From Paragorgia papillata (Eukaryota > Cnidaria > Anthozoa > Scleralcyonacea > Coralliidae), in contig JAWNZC010000348.1 in the NCBI GenBank assembly GCA_035771165.1, positions 2,530,501-2,594,500 of the forward strand: a stretch of 64,000 bases of DNA, read 5' to 3'. The position numbers and the translations under genes were made by a program. Below are positions 40,191 through 50,762 of this stretch, one piece after another. The notes under the pieces were generated by a model, which was not told the DNA's origin, ran no database searches, and saw only the letters and a list, made by a program, of their open reading frames with translations. Within the stretch, counting starts at the first letter, position 1. Every line of letters starts with the position of its first letter.

Positions 40191-40950
40191 TGGCTCGATA
40201 TATGAACGATGATGATGATAGAACTTTATTTCAGTACGCTAGCCACTTCAACAATTTGCTGATTTTCAAGTTGGGCGTACATTGAAAATATATAAATATA
40301 TACAAATAAAAAGAAATACACGTTTAGTTACATATTACAATTAAATTATTAAAAAAAAATATTTACAAGCCAACTAAGGATTACATAATGAAATAATTAA
40401 GAAAAAGTGTGAGCATCAATTTTACTTTTAAAAATCGGAAGAGACGGGCATTCTCTTAATACGGACGGTAAATAATTCCACACTTTTGCCCCACTATAAC
40501 TAAAACTCTTCTTCAAACTTTCTGTTTTGGGAAATGGTAACTGAAGTGAGTCTGGGAACCCCTGAGATCATAATCCATAATCTCACTTGTATATGTAAAT
40601 ATGTCCCGCAACTTGGTGTCATATCATGCAGGACCTTGTACATTTGTTTTGCCTTGGATTTCATTCGTTGAACTTCGAGAGTTTCCCAACCTAAAGCACT
40701 TAAGGCCTCCAGATGATTAACATCATTTGACATATTCATATAATGAGTCTTGCAGCCCTATTTTGCAATTTTTGTAATCTTTTGGATTGGCATAGGCCCA
40801 TACTTCACTGCAGTAATTAAAATGAGGCTGGACTAGAGCATTAAAGACAGAAATTAGTGTATTTCTATCAGCAAACTGTTTTATCCGTCTAATTGCTCCA
40901 ATTCCTGAAGTTATTTTCTTCGCGACATGGTCAACATGTTTATCCCAAAC

Positions 40951-41248
40951 CATAGTCAATCGAGATATGGTCTGGAAACTCGGCAAACTTCAAAGCGCCT
41001 ATAATGAACTGGGATTTTATGTTGAACCGTACCTTACACCGTGCACATCCTTTGTATTAGGTTTATTAATATTTAAATAGCACGGTTGAGTGATTGAACT
41101 GAAACGTTGCTATTGGACAATTCGTTCATTATACTAAAATACAATGTGTTCAGTGACCGTGCACCGTGCCCAAAAATGCATAAAGGCGAACAAAAAGATA
41201 GACCAAAGACTTTAGCTGAGTTTCCAGACCATATCTCGATTGACTATG
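40951..41248 (-). mobile_element. TIR element B, copy 2 (inside the LINE)
   Basis: 298 bp, ends CATAGTCAATCGAGATATGG and inverse. Interior carries GCACGGTTGAGTGATTGAAC and GTGCACGGTGTAAGG-type segments. Replaces the YADD-coding centre of the LINE RT. Confidence 0.88.
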
Positions 41249-41470
41249 ATCTAAACATGCTGGGAGGTCATTTATGTAAAGTAGGGAAAATAATGGCCTA
41301 AAATAGAGCCCTGAGGAATTCCACAGGCGATATTGTTTTCACATGAAACTACATTATTTAACTGACATTTTTACCTACGATTCATTAGGTAAGACCGCAT
41401 TAAACTAAATGCTCCCCTGGTAATACCATAAAGCTCCAGTTTACGTAGTAATATCTCGTGATTTACGGTA

Positions 41471-41636
41471 TAGAGCGTTTTCACTCACGTGATCGGTGGC
41501 CCCATTGGGGTGGTGAAACAATACGAAATATTTGAATAAGAAAGAGCTAATTCCCATACCGTACACCAATATGGCCGCCATTTCATTGTTTTGGTACACC
41601 AATATGGCCGCCGTGACGTCAGATGAAAACGCTCTA
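41471..41636. mobile_element. 166-bp MITE inserted in the LINE RT, TA duplication
   Basis: TAGAGCGTTTTCA to TGAAAACGCTCTA with TA on both sides; two direct ACACCAATATGGCCGCC units inside. On the minus strand it splits the FDTVNHEIL-type RT motif after FLDLKKAF. Confidence 0.8.
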
Positions 41637-42604
41637 TAGAATGCCTTTTTTAGGTCAAGGAATACAACTATATACGTACCAACTATTTGTACTATCAAGT
41701 AGGGATGATGTTGTAGAGTGTAGCCGGCGAAAACCAAATTGATGTTTAGAAAGTAATTGGTTTCTTGTCAGATACCCGTATAACTGATTATACAGAATCC
41801 TTTCAAAGACTTTACTTATCACCGGCAACACTGAAATTGGCCTGAAATTGGCAAGTTGCGTGGACCATTTTTTTAAAGAGGAGACACTCTAGCTATTTCC
41901 CAATCAGATGGAAAAGAGCTATTAATTATTACATGATTAAAAATGTGTGTAAGAGAAGGCGAAATAGCTGAAGCAGCAATTTTTAAAATCTTTCCTGAGA
42001 TTTTATCAACACCTATAGCGTTAGAGATTGACAAACCACGCAAGAGTTTATGAACTTTGCTGTTATCAACAGTTTTAAAGAAGGAAAATTCTGAATTGGT
42101 TTGTTTTATGTAATCTTCAAAATTACAGTTCGAATTGTCAATTGCATTGATTGTGCCAATTTAGGCCCAATATTAGAAAAATAATCATTAAAACCTTCAG
42201 CTATTTCCCCAGGTGATGTGACAGAACAAACAGGTCATTAAAATTTTGTCATCAATTTAGATAGATCTTTCTCAAACTCATTAATAATTCATGAGCTAAT
42301 TAGCCAATCAGGCGAGGATATTTCGTCATGTGCATAGGTTTTGAAACCCAGTAAACGTCGCTCAAACCGAATTTATAATTAAGAAATCAGATAATAAACG
42401 GCTTAGACAAAGAACAGTTTACTACCACATTTCCTAATCATAAATTCAAAATGACATAGAGGCATACATACCAAATTCATGATTGCAAGTTATTTTTATT
42501 TCACACATTTACACACAAATGATCATTTCCACACATTTAAGGCTTCATTAGTTCATTCTAAAGTAGACTATATATATCAACAAGACAACGGTCATGTTTC
42601 TCAC

Positions 42605-43468
42605 CTTCTTTGTGACAAACATGGCGAACTGATGTAATTTGTTCCTATCTCGAAATTATTTACGGTTATATTACTGTGTTCAGCGCGTCTAAGACCGAAC
42701 AACTTTCCATTATAATAATACACAGTATTTAACAAACTTTTCGATGAACACATGCCCAATTCTCCTTCTAGCCAAAACTTTTCTTCTTCCTCTTCGGTAA
42801 CAGCTTCCCTTTCGTCCTTCTTTCCACCCAGCCCAACTCCTTCGCTTGTACTTTTTTTCATTTCGCAATCTAGCAGTCGTTGAAACCTTAAAAATCTGAA
42901 CAGGCAAAACGTTAAGATAAATCTATTTGAACGACCTATGACCGTGTAGTCTATAAACAAGTTGCGTATGAAAATTAATTCTTACCGTTTATCTGACCTA
43001 TCCAATGGATTTACAGCTAATGAACCGTTTTTCTCCTCAAGATGGCCTTCAAGGCAGCTATTAAACTGTAAACGCTACGTGCAAGATACTTTTGGCCAGC
43101 TCTTTTTACTACCTCTTGCACAAACTTTCAAGCCAGAACGCCAAACTTTCTGCATTGAATTGTTCAATCACTGTGTCCACGCTCTGGAACGACGAATCTT
43201 CCTTCATTTTATCGCTAGTTTCATCGCTCGTTTGGCTTTTGACGCTCCGATAATACTGCCATTCCCTAATTACTTCAATCGCCCATTTATTTTTGTATCG
43301 AGTTGACATTGGAATTGCAGCTTCGATAGTCATTTCTTCTTTCGATGTTCTTGCCTCGCGAAACGAGCGCCCATCCTTCGCAATCGAACTCATGTTCAAA
43401 CTAATCATGCATTTGCATGAATAAATCAAACTAATTAAGAACAAGATTGTCTTCAAGTCCCTCGCCAA
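42605..43468 (-). pseudogene. Crypton-derived DUF3504 (ZMYM/QRICH1-type) gene copy, frameshifted
   Basis: Minus-strand coding from about 43,393 (Met of MSSIAKDGRSF) to 42,986, a 90-bp GT-AG intron (42,896-42,985), then 42,895-42,605 ending at a good donor (AAGAAG|gtgaga). Exon 1 has the family's start (STRYKNKWAIEVIREWQ) and exon 2 has LLNTVYYYNGKLFGLR. The family descends from Crypton tyrosine recombinases and lacks the catalytic Tyr in domesticated copies (family knowledge). Two frameshifts lie in exon 1: near 43,125 (FWLES moves to KFVQEVVKRAG in another frame) and near 43,040 (SLIAAL moves to HLEEKNGSL). The intron is phase-perfect (DK|RF) after the second shift, so the copy was spliced and functional before breaking, or the shifts are sequencing indels near A-runs. 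The exon expected after 42,605 was not found. Confidence 0.7.
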
Positions 43469-43499
43469 TTCAACTATAATAGACGATTGAGAAGCTATT

Positions 43500-43790
43500 T
43501 CATAAACTCGTGGCTCGTGTATTACCAGGGGTCACAAACACTCGAGAACAATAAAAATCGCTTGGCCATAGCCCTCGTGATTTTCGTTGTTCTCTCGTGT
43601 ATGTAAAACACTCGAGAACCATAAAAATCACTCGGCCTGACGGGGCTCGTGATTTTCATTGTTCACTCGTGTTTCACAAACACTTGAGAACAACGAAAAT
43701 CACTCGGGCCATCGCCTGAGCGATTTTCATTGTTTTCTCGTGTTTGTAACCCCTGGTAATACACTCGCACTCGTTTATGAAATATTACAT
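43500..43790. repeat. Hairpin repeat, ACACTCGAGAACAA units
   Basis: Three direct/inverted units of CACTCGAGAACAATAAAAAT and ATTTTCATTGTTCTCGTGTT bounded by GTATTACCAGGGGT and ACCCCTGGTAATAC. Confidence 0.7.
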
Positions 43791-44411
43791 AGATAACCAT
43801 TCTCAGCTGAGTTGATGTTCTTTGCAAAAAGGTAGAATTTATATATACTACAATCTGTTAAACCAAAAATACAAAGAGTAAAACAGGATTCTTAATGAAA
43901 GCATATATACATTTTATATTTCGGTCTCTTCTCGGAAATGTGCCCTCGAGCTTTTTACCCCAAAGTGAGGTATCCTTATCAAAATTTTACAAATAAATTC
44001 TTTATTCAAAACGTTGATATTCAATATTGATAAAGATCTTTATCAATTTTGACTATAATTATTTGCGGGAGGTTAGTATTTAACCATTCAAAAATCACTA
44101 ATTTATAAGGAAAATACAAAGGAGGAAATCAGTACCGTCTCGGTAGTTCCACCTGATAAAACCATGCATTGATGTTAGAAAGAATACTAAGGAACATATA
44201 GAATATATTATATAAAGAATACCAATGAACACAGAATTTATATAAAATTGTCATTCTAATTGCAATTGAATGAAAAAATATCGCAAAACAACCAATTATT
44301 TATGAATTGTTTTTGAAGCTGTTTAAAACATTCGCAGCATGCGTGTTCTAAATATTGTCTATTTTCAAATATTATCTGCATATAATTGTTCAACTTGTTT
44401 AACTCTAATAT
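43791..44411. other. Intergenic, nothing recognised
   Basis: AT-rich; the 68-codon minus frame at 44,256-44,462 overlaps a foldback and is not credible. Confidence 0.35.
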
Positions 44412-44540
44412 TACCCTGGGTGCGAGAGGTTTTTCGACGCTCGTGGGGGATAACGGGGACACACGAGGAAGCCAGGCGGTAAAGTGGGAGCGGCGTCCTC
44501 CCGTATCCCCATTGTCCCTACGAGCGTGGAAACCCAGGGT
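44412..44540. mobile_element. 129-bp foldback with 10-bp target duplication
   Basis: TACCCTGGGT at one end, ACCCAGGGT at the other; GAGGTTTTTCGACGCTCG and CGAGCGTGGAAACC also pair. ACTCTAATAT at 44,402-44,411 and 44,541-44,550. Confidence 0.88.
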
Positions 44541-44684
44541 ACTCTAATATATACATTAAGAATAAAAGATAAAGATCTGAAACACAGGATTTCTACATAA
44601 CTTAACGGCTTTCTTATTCAACAGCCGATGGCTTTGTTTCTTATATGTTTCAAAGAATGGGCTTAACTTGAATGTTGTTATTAA

Positions 44685-44842
44685 TTTAATGCGGTCTTAC
44701 CTAATGAATCGTAGGCAAAAATGTCAGTTAAATAATGTAGTTTCATGTGAAAACAATATCGCGTGTGGAATTCCTCAGGGCTCTATTTTAGGCCCATTAT
44801 TTTTCCTACTTTACATAAATGGATCTCCCATCATGTTTAGAT
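44685..44842 (+). pseudogene. LINE RT fragment joined to a TIR element (second copy)
   Basis: Plus-strand RSYLMNRRQKCQLNN..SCENNIACGIPQGSILGPLFFLLYING, near-identical to the minus-strand block 41,249-41,404, including the exact junction TTTAGATCATAGTCAATC with the adjoining 298-bp element. Only this RT slice is present; nothing RT-like precedes 44,685. Confidence 0.75.
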
Positions 44843-45140
44843 CATAGTCAATCGAGATATGGCCTGGAAAATCAGCTAAAGTCTTTGGTCTATCTTTTTG
44901 TTCGCCTGTATGCATTTTTGGGCACGGTGCACGGTCACTGAACACATTGTATTTTAGTATAATGAACGAATTGTCCAATAGCAACGTTTCAGTTCAATCA
45001 CTCAACCGTGCTATTTAAATATTAATAAACCTAAAACAAAGGATGTGCACGGTGTAAGGTACGGTTCAACATAAAATCACAGCTCATTATAGGCGCTTTG
45101 AAGTTTGCCGAGTTTCCAGACCATATCTCGATTGACTATG
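44843..45140 (+). mobile_element. TIR element B, copy 3
   Basis: 298 bp, same length and ends as copy 2 but opposite orientation, with the same RT sequence on its left. Confidence 0.88.
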
Positions 45141-45833
45141 GGGTAATCTACCCGTACCCGTAGTCGTACGTACGGGTATAAATTTTACTTAAGGTCCCAG
45201 CTAGTTCCGGGTAGAAAACCGAGCAGCTAAAGAAGAATTTTGATTGTCGTCAAAACGACAAAACATATTTAAAAATCAATAGCTTGTACGAAAATGCTTT
45301 TAAAAAGTGCTATAAATACTATAAATACACGTTCTCCATTTCTTATCCAGACTCCTCTGCTTACCCGTTTGTCATCTTGATGATCTACCACGGGAAAACG
45401 GGTATAGATATTACGAGTAAACATGCTGACATCAGCAAAAATTAATAAACAAAATGGCGGTACCCGTACCCGTAAATCGAACCCGGGGTATCTTAAGGTC
45501 TCTATTGTTTTCGGTTTTGGAACACTATTTTCTGTGCTTCCCTCGATGTCTGCCATCTGTTAGCGCGACAGGCACCAACTTCACTCATGATGCGTATCAA
45601 GTCATTTTCAAGTCATGCAAACCGTGTTTACATGAATCAGATTGGAGACATTCAAGTCGATCCTTGCTTGAATTTCAAATCAATCCACTCCACTGCGTGG
45701 ATTGACTTCAGCCATTCGTTTCGATCAGATCGAAAACTTTCAGTCTAATTCTTCTTCATGTAAACACAACAAGGAGAAACAACATGGGAGATTTGACTCC
45801 ACTTCACGTAAACAGGACCTAATTATTCATTTA

Positions 45834-45910
45834 CCCTGCGAGCAGAGCCTTCTTTTCCTTATTTCTTCGTTGAGAGAGAGGAAGAAAAGAAGGCTCTGCT
45901 GTGTGGTAAC
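45834..45910. repeat. Short palindrome, GCAGAGCCTTCTTTTC arms
   Basis: TTACC..GCAGAGCCTTCTTTTC pairs with GAAAAGAAGGCTCTGC..GGTAA. Adjacent 45,590-45,825 looks like a separate MITE carrying GTGTTTACATGAATC and CACGTAAACAGGACC. Confidence 0.6.
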
Positions 45911-46094
45911 TTATTCATGCCATTTGACTGCAGTCCTTATTAAGCTCATTCCATTCCCGGAAATCCTTGGTTTGGTTTCACAAATCACATGTCCATAATC
46001 ATTACCTATATAAGCCCATGGCGGTGAACCATGCATATGACGACCTAGCAAAATAGCCCAAGATTGCATATAATGCACTCATGAGAAGGTGTTA

Positions 46095-46390
46095 CTGAGA
46101 AATACTTGGATTTGGACTTGGATTTAATATATTGCCTATAGCAACTGGTCAAACAGGACGAAATGCCCCAATTGAACATGACTACCATGATGTAGGTGTT
46201 GATTTGACGGAGGGAGGAAAACCAGAGAACCTGGCGAAAACCCTCGAAGTACAGGAGATCAACTATACAACTCTACTCACATGAGTTCCAAGCATTCCCA
46301 AGCGGTCATGCACTCATCCAAGTATACTAACCCCACCTAACCGGGCTTAACTTTATGGCGAGAGGCAGCGCGCTAACAGCACACGCCACC
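46095..46390 (-). repeat. 5S-rRNA-derived SINE (SINE3-like)
   Basis: On the minus strand the head reads AAAGTTAAGCCCGGTTAGG, TATACTTGGATGAGTGC, ATGACCGCTTGGGAATGC, following the 5S rRNA internal promoter (AAGTTAAGC..GGGCCCGGTTAGTACTTGGATGGGTGACCGCCTGGGAAT-type order). The body has CCAGGTTCTCTGGTTTTCCT and the tail is AAATCCAAGTCCAAATCCAAG-like. A true 5S gene is excluded by the insertions and the unrelated body. Confidence 0.7.
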
Positions 46391-47350
46391 CGTCTTTAAC
46401 TCTTTGTTTTATACTTATTTCTTGGATGTCCCCTGACCATTCTTTGGCTCTCCCCTACTGACAAAAACTGCACAAAACATATAGGGAAGATTTGTAACAT
46501 TTTCACTACAAAATCTTGAATATGAACTCGTAAAAGGTTATACAGCTTACGCTTTGCAGCTCTGTGGCGTTGTGGAACATTCAACAAAGAAATACGTATA
46601 ATATAAAAATTTAATATAAATAACAAAAAAATAATAAAAAAAATATTAAACAAAAAAACAAACAAAAAAAACAATAAAGAAATACGTGGGAGCGACGGGA
46701 GCAACATCGATTAAACATGATTAGAACTCCTGGGGGTACTCAACCTTAAGTTTGGGTACTCAATGTAAATTTAGAAAAAGGGTGCCGAGAGTGCCAGGCA
46801 CAAGGGTTCTCAAGCTCTGACCTTTGTTACAACTAAAATTATCACAAATTTCATACCATGTTCATGAATTTCAGCTCAAACGTTACACCACTTTTTTGAA
46901 ATAATTTGGACACCCCGCTCATTACAAATTTGTCAAAAACCAAACATTTACTGTAGATGTACTGTATATATGGCAAAATATATTTGTTTTCGTTTTTTGC
47001 TCAAAATCTTTCTTCTCAGAAAGACCTTTTCATTGATAATTAGTTTTCACTTCGTTGATATTTTGTACGCTTAACTTTTTACCGAGTGTTTTGTCGGGCT
47101 GGCAATTAAATACCGTTCGAGAAGATTTTACCATGTGCATATATATTAATTAGTTCAATTGAAAAGATGAAACAATATATGTCGTTAAATTGATGATTAG
47201 ATGAAAACCGATTATTAATATTGTTTTCTACCTTAACGTGCAGAAAACAAAATTTGTTTGAGAAAACATCCTCTAAACTTTGTTTGGCTGTGTTTACACC
47301 ATGCATGCATGCATGCCGCAAATAATCGACCTGCCGATTTATGGGCGGGT
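46391..47350. other. Intergenic, nothing firm
   Basis: Contains an A-rich stretch (46,605-46,680) and a GCATGCATGCATGC run at 47,302-47,315. No supported gene. Confidence 0.35.
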
Positions 47351-47351
47351 T

Positions 47352-47633
47352 TACTGTCGTGGCAATAGAAGCGTTCCTTAAATATCGTTGCAATATATTC
47401 CTCAAGTTGAACAATTCATTTGTTGAAAATTATTACTAACTTCCTGTTTTGAATTTGATTGGTTTCTGGTTTTTAAACAACCAATAAGAAACAGGATTAT
47501 TTGCCAAACACCAATCAAATTCAAAACAGAATTCAAAACAGGAAGTTGTCAACGAATTTTGTCAAATGAATTGTTCAACTTGAGGAGTATATTGCAACAA
47601 TATTTAACGGAATGCTTCTATTGCCACAACAGT
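47352..47633. mobile_element. MITE with GTGGCAATAGAAGC ends
   Basis: TACTGTCGTGGCAATAGAAG at left, CTTCTATTGCCACAACAGTA at right; inner arms CAAGTTGAACAATTCATTTG and TCCTGTTTTGAATTTGATTG also pair. About 282 bp. Confidence 0.8.
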
Positions 47634-47659
47634 ATAGTGCATTGTAAGTAATTAAGTAA

Positions 47660-47770
47660 TATTTAAAACACGAGCAGGAGTGTTTTATTATTTATAAAAC
47701 ACGAGGCGAAACCGAGTGTTTTAGATCTGATAAAACACGTTCTGCGAGTGTTTTGAATGGCTTTAAAAAC
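47660..47770. repeat. Hairpin repeat, AAAACAC(GA) type
   Basis: Tandem and inverted AAAACACGAG / GAGTGTTTTA with GAGGCGAAACCGAG loop, followed by CATTTGGTAAGTTCGTTGGC, which also follows the hairpin at 3,385-3,400. Confidence 0.6.
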
Positions 47771-47959
47771 CATTTGGTAAGTTCGTTGGCGAAGTAATTC
47801 TGAAAAATAATGTTGTCTAAGGCGAGAAAATCAAAGCTAAAGTTTATATAAATCAGGAGAATGTTTTATCACATATAAAACCACGATACGGTTACGATTT
47901 TTCTTTGTGTTTTCCTCATGAATTATTAATGAGTTTTTTAAGAACAGTGAAGAGTTAAG

Positions 47960-49880
47960 TGGAGGAGTTGCAAAAGAACGAGCCCATGCACGTACTATTC
48001 CGCAGACGGAATTTTGTCTTAACATGGATCTAAACCATAAATCGGCCCAAGTAATTGCAGTGTGTAAGTGTAAACGAAGTGTTTATACTACAAAATTTTA
48101 ATAAAATTTTCAACTTATCCCTGTCCAGAGTTTTCTCCAGAGGTGAATAAAATCGTTCGTCTGGAAGTATATACCAAGATAATAAAATAAAACATATTCC
48201 AAAAAATAATGCCATCCTGAAAACTCAAGATATGAATTTAAAAAAATGGAACTATTCCATTTTCTACTCTATATCTGTTTGACTTTCATATAAAAATGTC
48301 TCTCCATGGTTGCAGTTTGTAACCATAACGACTTTCAGAAATGCTCTACAGCTAAAACGTTATATTAACTTAAGTGTCAGTCAGGAATACATGCAGAATA
48401 CATGCAGTATATATAATATACAGTATATATAATATACAGTATATATAATATACAGTATCTATTGAAAAAATATGTGAGTAACTTACATGTTGTATCGGCA
48501 ATTATAATTGTGTATTATATGGCGCACCAAACTGAATTTCTCAGCTTATTCTCTTGGCCAAAATCCTACCAAAACCCAACTTGAAAAAGTATAGAATAAA
48601 ACATATTCCAGAACAATCCTTAAAACTCGAGATATAATATTGTTCAGCAGCATGATATTGTTCTGGAAACTATTTAACTAAACTAGAAAAAGTCGGTTCA
48701 ATATAATTCCAGAACAACTCTCACCTTGGTGGCTCAAGACCAACAGCTGAATATCACTTGAACTCATATATTTGTGAACTGATTCACACCTGGAAATATA
48801 TATATATATATAAGAAAATTTAGAAGAGCTTTTATACTTTCCTCACTTTATAGCAAAGGTTTTAAAACGGAATTACGGTTACTAAAAATTACAAAAACAG
48901 GTAAGGGATTCTTATTTAATGTATACGTAAAATGTCACTAAAGTAATGAACACTGAGATTTTCCATGATATAGAAAAATTGCGCGAAAAAATGTCCTGAA
49001 AATTGCTGCTCACGATTCCTTTATAGTTTACAAAACGTGCGGAGTTAAGTTACATTGGCGACTGTTTATATTTGGGCGGGATTTGGTGTCAAATAAAAAC
49101 AAGCATAATAATTAAATATAACAATTTAACAAATAGCTCGTGGCCATACTGATAATGTGATATATAAACAGACATTATTATGCATAACGTTTTGCCAAAA
49201 TTTTGTTGGGTTGTTAACCTGAATGCAACACAACACCACACATACGACACAACACATACGACACACATAAACTGGCCAAAATCAGTGATTGCAAAAGTTG
49301 TTTAGAAGTTGTTTAGAAGGGAAGAAGTCATAAAATTCAATTGATGGCCAACTTTCTCACTTTCTCACTACTATGATCATTGAAGGAAATTGTGCAAGAA
49401 TTGCATGCCAGTTTGATTTCAATATAATTTTGAACATTGTTACAAAGGTGATATTATTATTTTTACATGCATGCTTTTACCAGCTGACAATTTCAGAAAA
49501 CAAACACTGAAAATAGGCATCTTGCAATTGCAACCATAGTTAGCCCAAGGTATACCCAGTAAATGAAGTGATTTATAGTTTTGCACTGCCTACATACATG
49601 TACTGTGTGCATAACACAGGTCTTTTAATCTTTCTATTTACCAAATTGTCTTTATTTTGATGACAAAGTGAAAACCACACAGTAAATCTATTGAGTGAAC
49701 AGTAAGTAAAGCAATTTAACATTTAATGCAACCATGATAGTTTGTTGCTTAATGCTTTCTTGCACGGACATCTGAACTCTCATCAGTTCGCCCTCAAACA
49801 AAATCAATTTCAAAAAGACCTATGAATTTCTGAGACGTTCTAATTACTTAATACTATAAGGAAAACCATAACGAATACAT
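47960..49880. other. Intergenic, nothing recognised
   Basis: AT-rich. Four tandem AGTATATATAATATAC units at 48,403-48,459 and a short (TA)n at 48,798-48,813. No gene. Confidence 0.4.
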
Positions 49881-49884
49881 AATA

Positions 49885-50762
49885 TTTCAAAAACTTTTAT
49901 ACTGACGTTTCGTTACTAACCTAGTAACAACTTCAGAGTGAATAAATTATTTACAGAGATTGATATTATATAGTTAATTGATACATAAATAGAAGGTGAC
50001 AGAATAATTCTTGAATAAAAGAGAAAGAGTCGTTAATTAAAGAACAGGAGATTGGACGAAGAAGAGAGTCTGAGACAAAAAACTTAGCTAACATATAGCC
50101 AATAGGAATGGCTGACAAAATAGGTCGTAGAGGAACGTTTGACTTATGTACTACCTTGGGAAGGCCATATAAAATCCCCGGTCTTGAACCAGAAGGTGCT
50201 AGCTTCTTAAACTGATCTTCAGATATAGTATTGCACTTTACAAAATCTTTTAGTAGGAAGGTTCGAACTTTGGTTACGCGCTTCATCGTTGTCTTTAACG
50301 GGTCATCTGTCAAGGGAAGAGTCTTGTATGATTTCATCCATCTTCGCTTCATAGTCTTTCTTGTCCAGAATAACCACGCCATTGCCTTTGTCGGGTTTCA
50401 TTATGACAATGCTGTCATGGCGAATAACTACGAAGTCCTGTCAAGGCGATGTCCTTAAGTCTTGTCTTTATAGAATCTTTGTTGTTGCCAGAGTTCGAGG
50501 AAATAGGTTCATTCATAATTTTGCGGTATAAAAGTTCAAAAGGAGCCAGGAACCCACAAAAGTTTAATTTCCTGGGCGGAATAGAAAAATTTAGCCCCAT
50601 GGCAAGAACTTTTCTTTCATTGTCGGATAAAGAACGACCGGAGTAATTGAAAATTACTTTGGCAGGACCAATAGAAGCAGAGGCTGAAGTATCGATGCGA
50701 AGGCGGAGAAGTTTCTTGTCTTGAGTTTTCTCATGGTGAGAAAGTTTCTTAGTGTTCTCAGA
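49885..50762 (-). mobile_element. Penelope-like retroelement, 5' part, minus strand
   Basis: Minus-strand frames read KKLLRLRIDTSASASIG, VIFNYSGRSLSDNERKVLAMGLNF, PFELLYRKIMNEPISS and then KKLAPSGSRPGILYGLPK and PLRPILSAI, the GLPKxHK/RPI region that opens the Penelope-like RT. One extra base (KVVHK) and an early end after LINDSFSFIQELF show decay. Beyond it (49,885-49,965) the sequence jumps to a terminal repeat-like end (GTTACTA..TAGTAAC, then GAAACGTC). Head-to-head with the plus-strand copy that starts at about 50,763. Confidence 0.75.

Larger units (their letters stand above)
40205..42240 (-). pseudogene. Degenerate LINE reverse transcriptase (jockey/CR1/L2-like), interrupted
   Basis: Minus-strand remnants in order: a FNDYFSNIGP segment (about 42,160), FRPISVLPVISKVFERILYNQL (41,850-41,780 region), FLDLKKAF (41,650), GIPQGSILG..LFFLLYINDLP (41,330-41,260), then WDKHVDHVAKKI..GAIRRIKQF, ALVQPHFNYCSEVW (40,970-40,780) and LGWETLEVQRMKSKAKQMYKVL (40,690-40,610). 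A GATGATGATGAT stretch beside an AATAAA-like end at 40,208-40,225 looks like the 3' tail. Multiple stops and frameshifts. The central part that should hold the catalytic YADD is absent and a 298-bp TIR element sits there. A 166-bp MITE lies inside the FDTVNHEIL region. Confidence 0.75.

Noticed and set aside
42962..43306. 114-codon plus-strand frame
   Set aside because: It is the antisense shadow of the Crypton-derived gene, whose family match is on the minus strand.
46285..46385. Functional 5S rRNA gene
   Set aside because: Insertions within the control region and a non-5S body show it is a SINE head.
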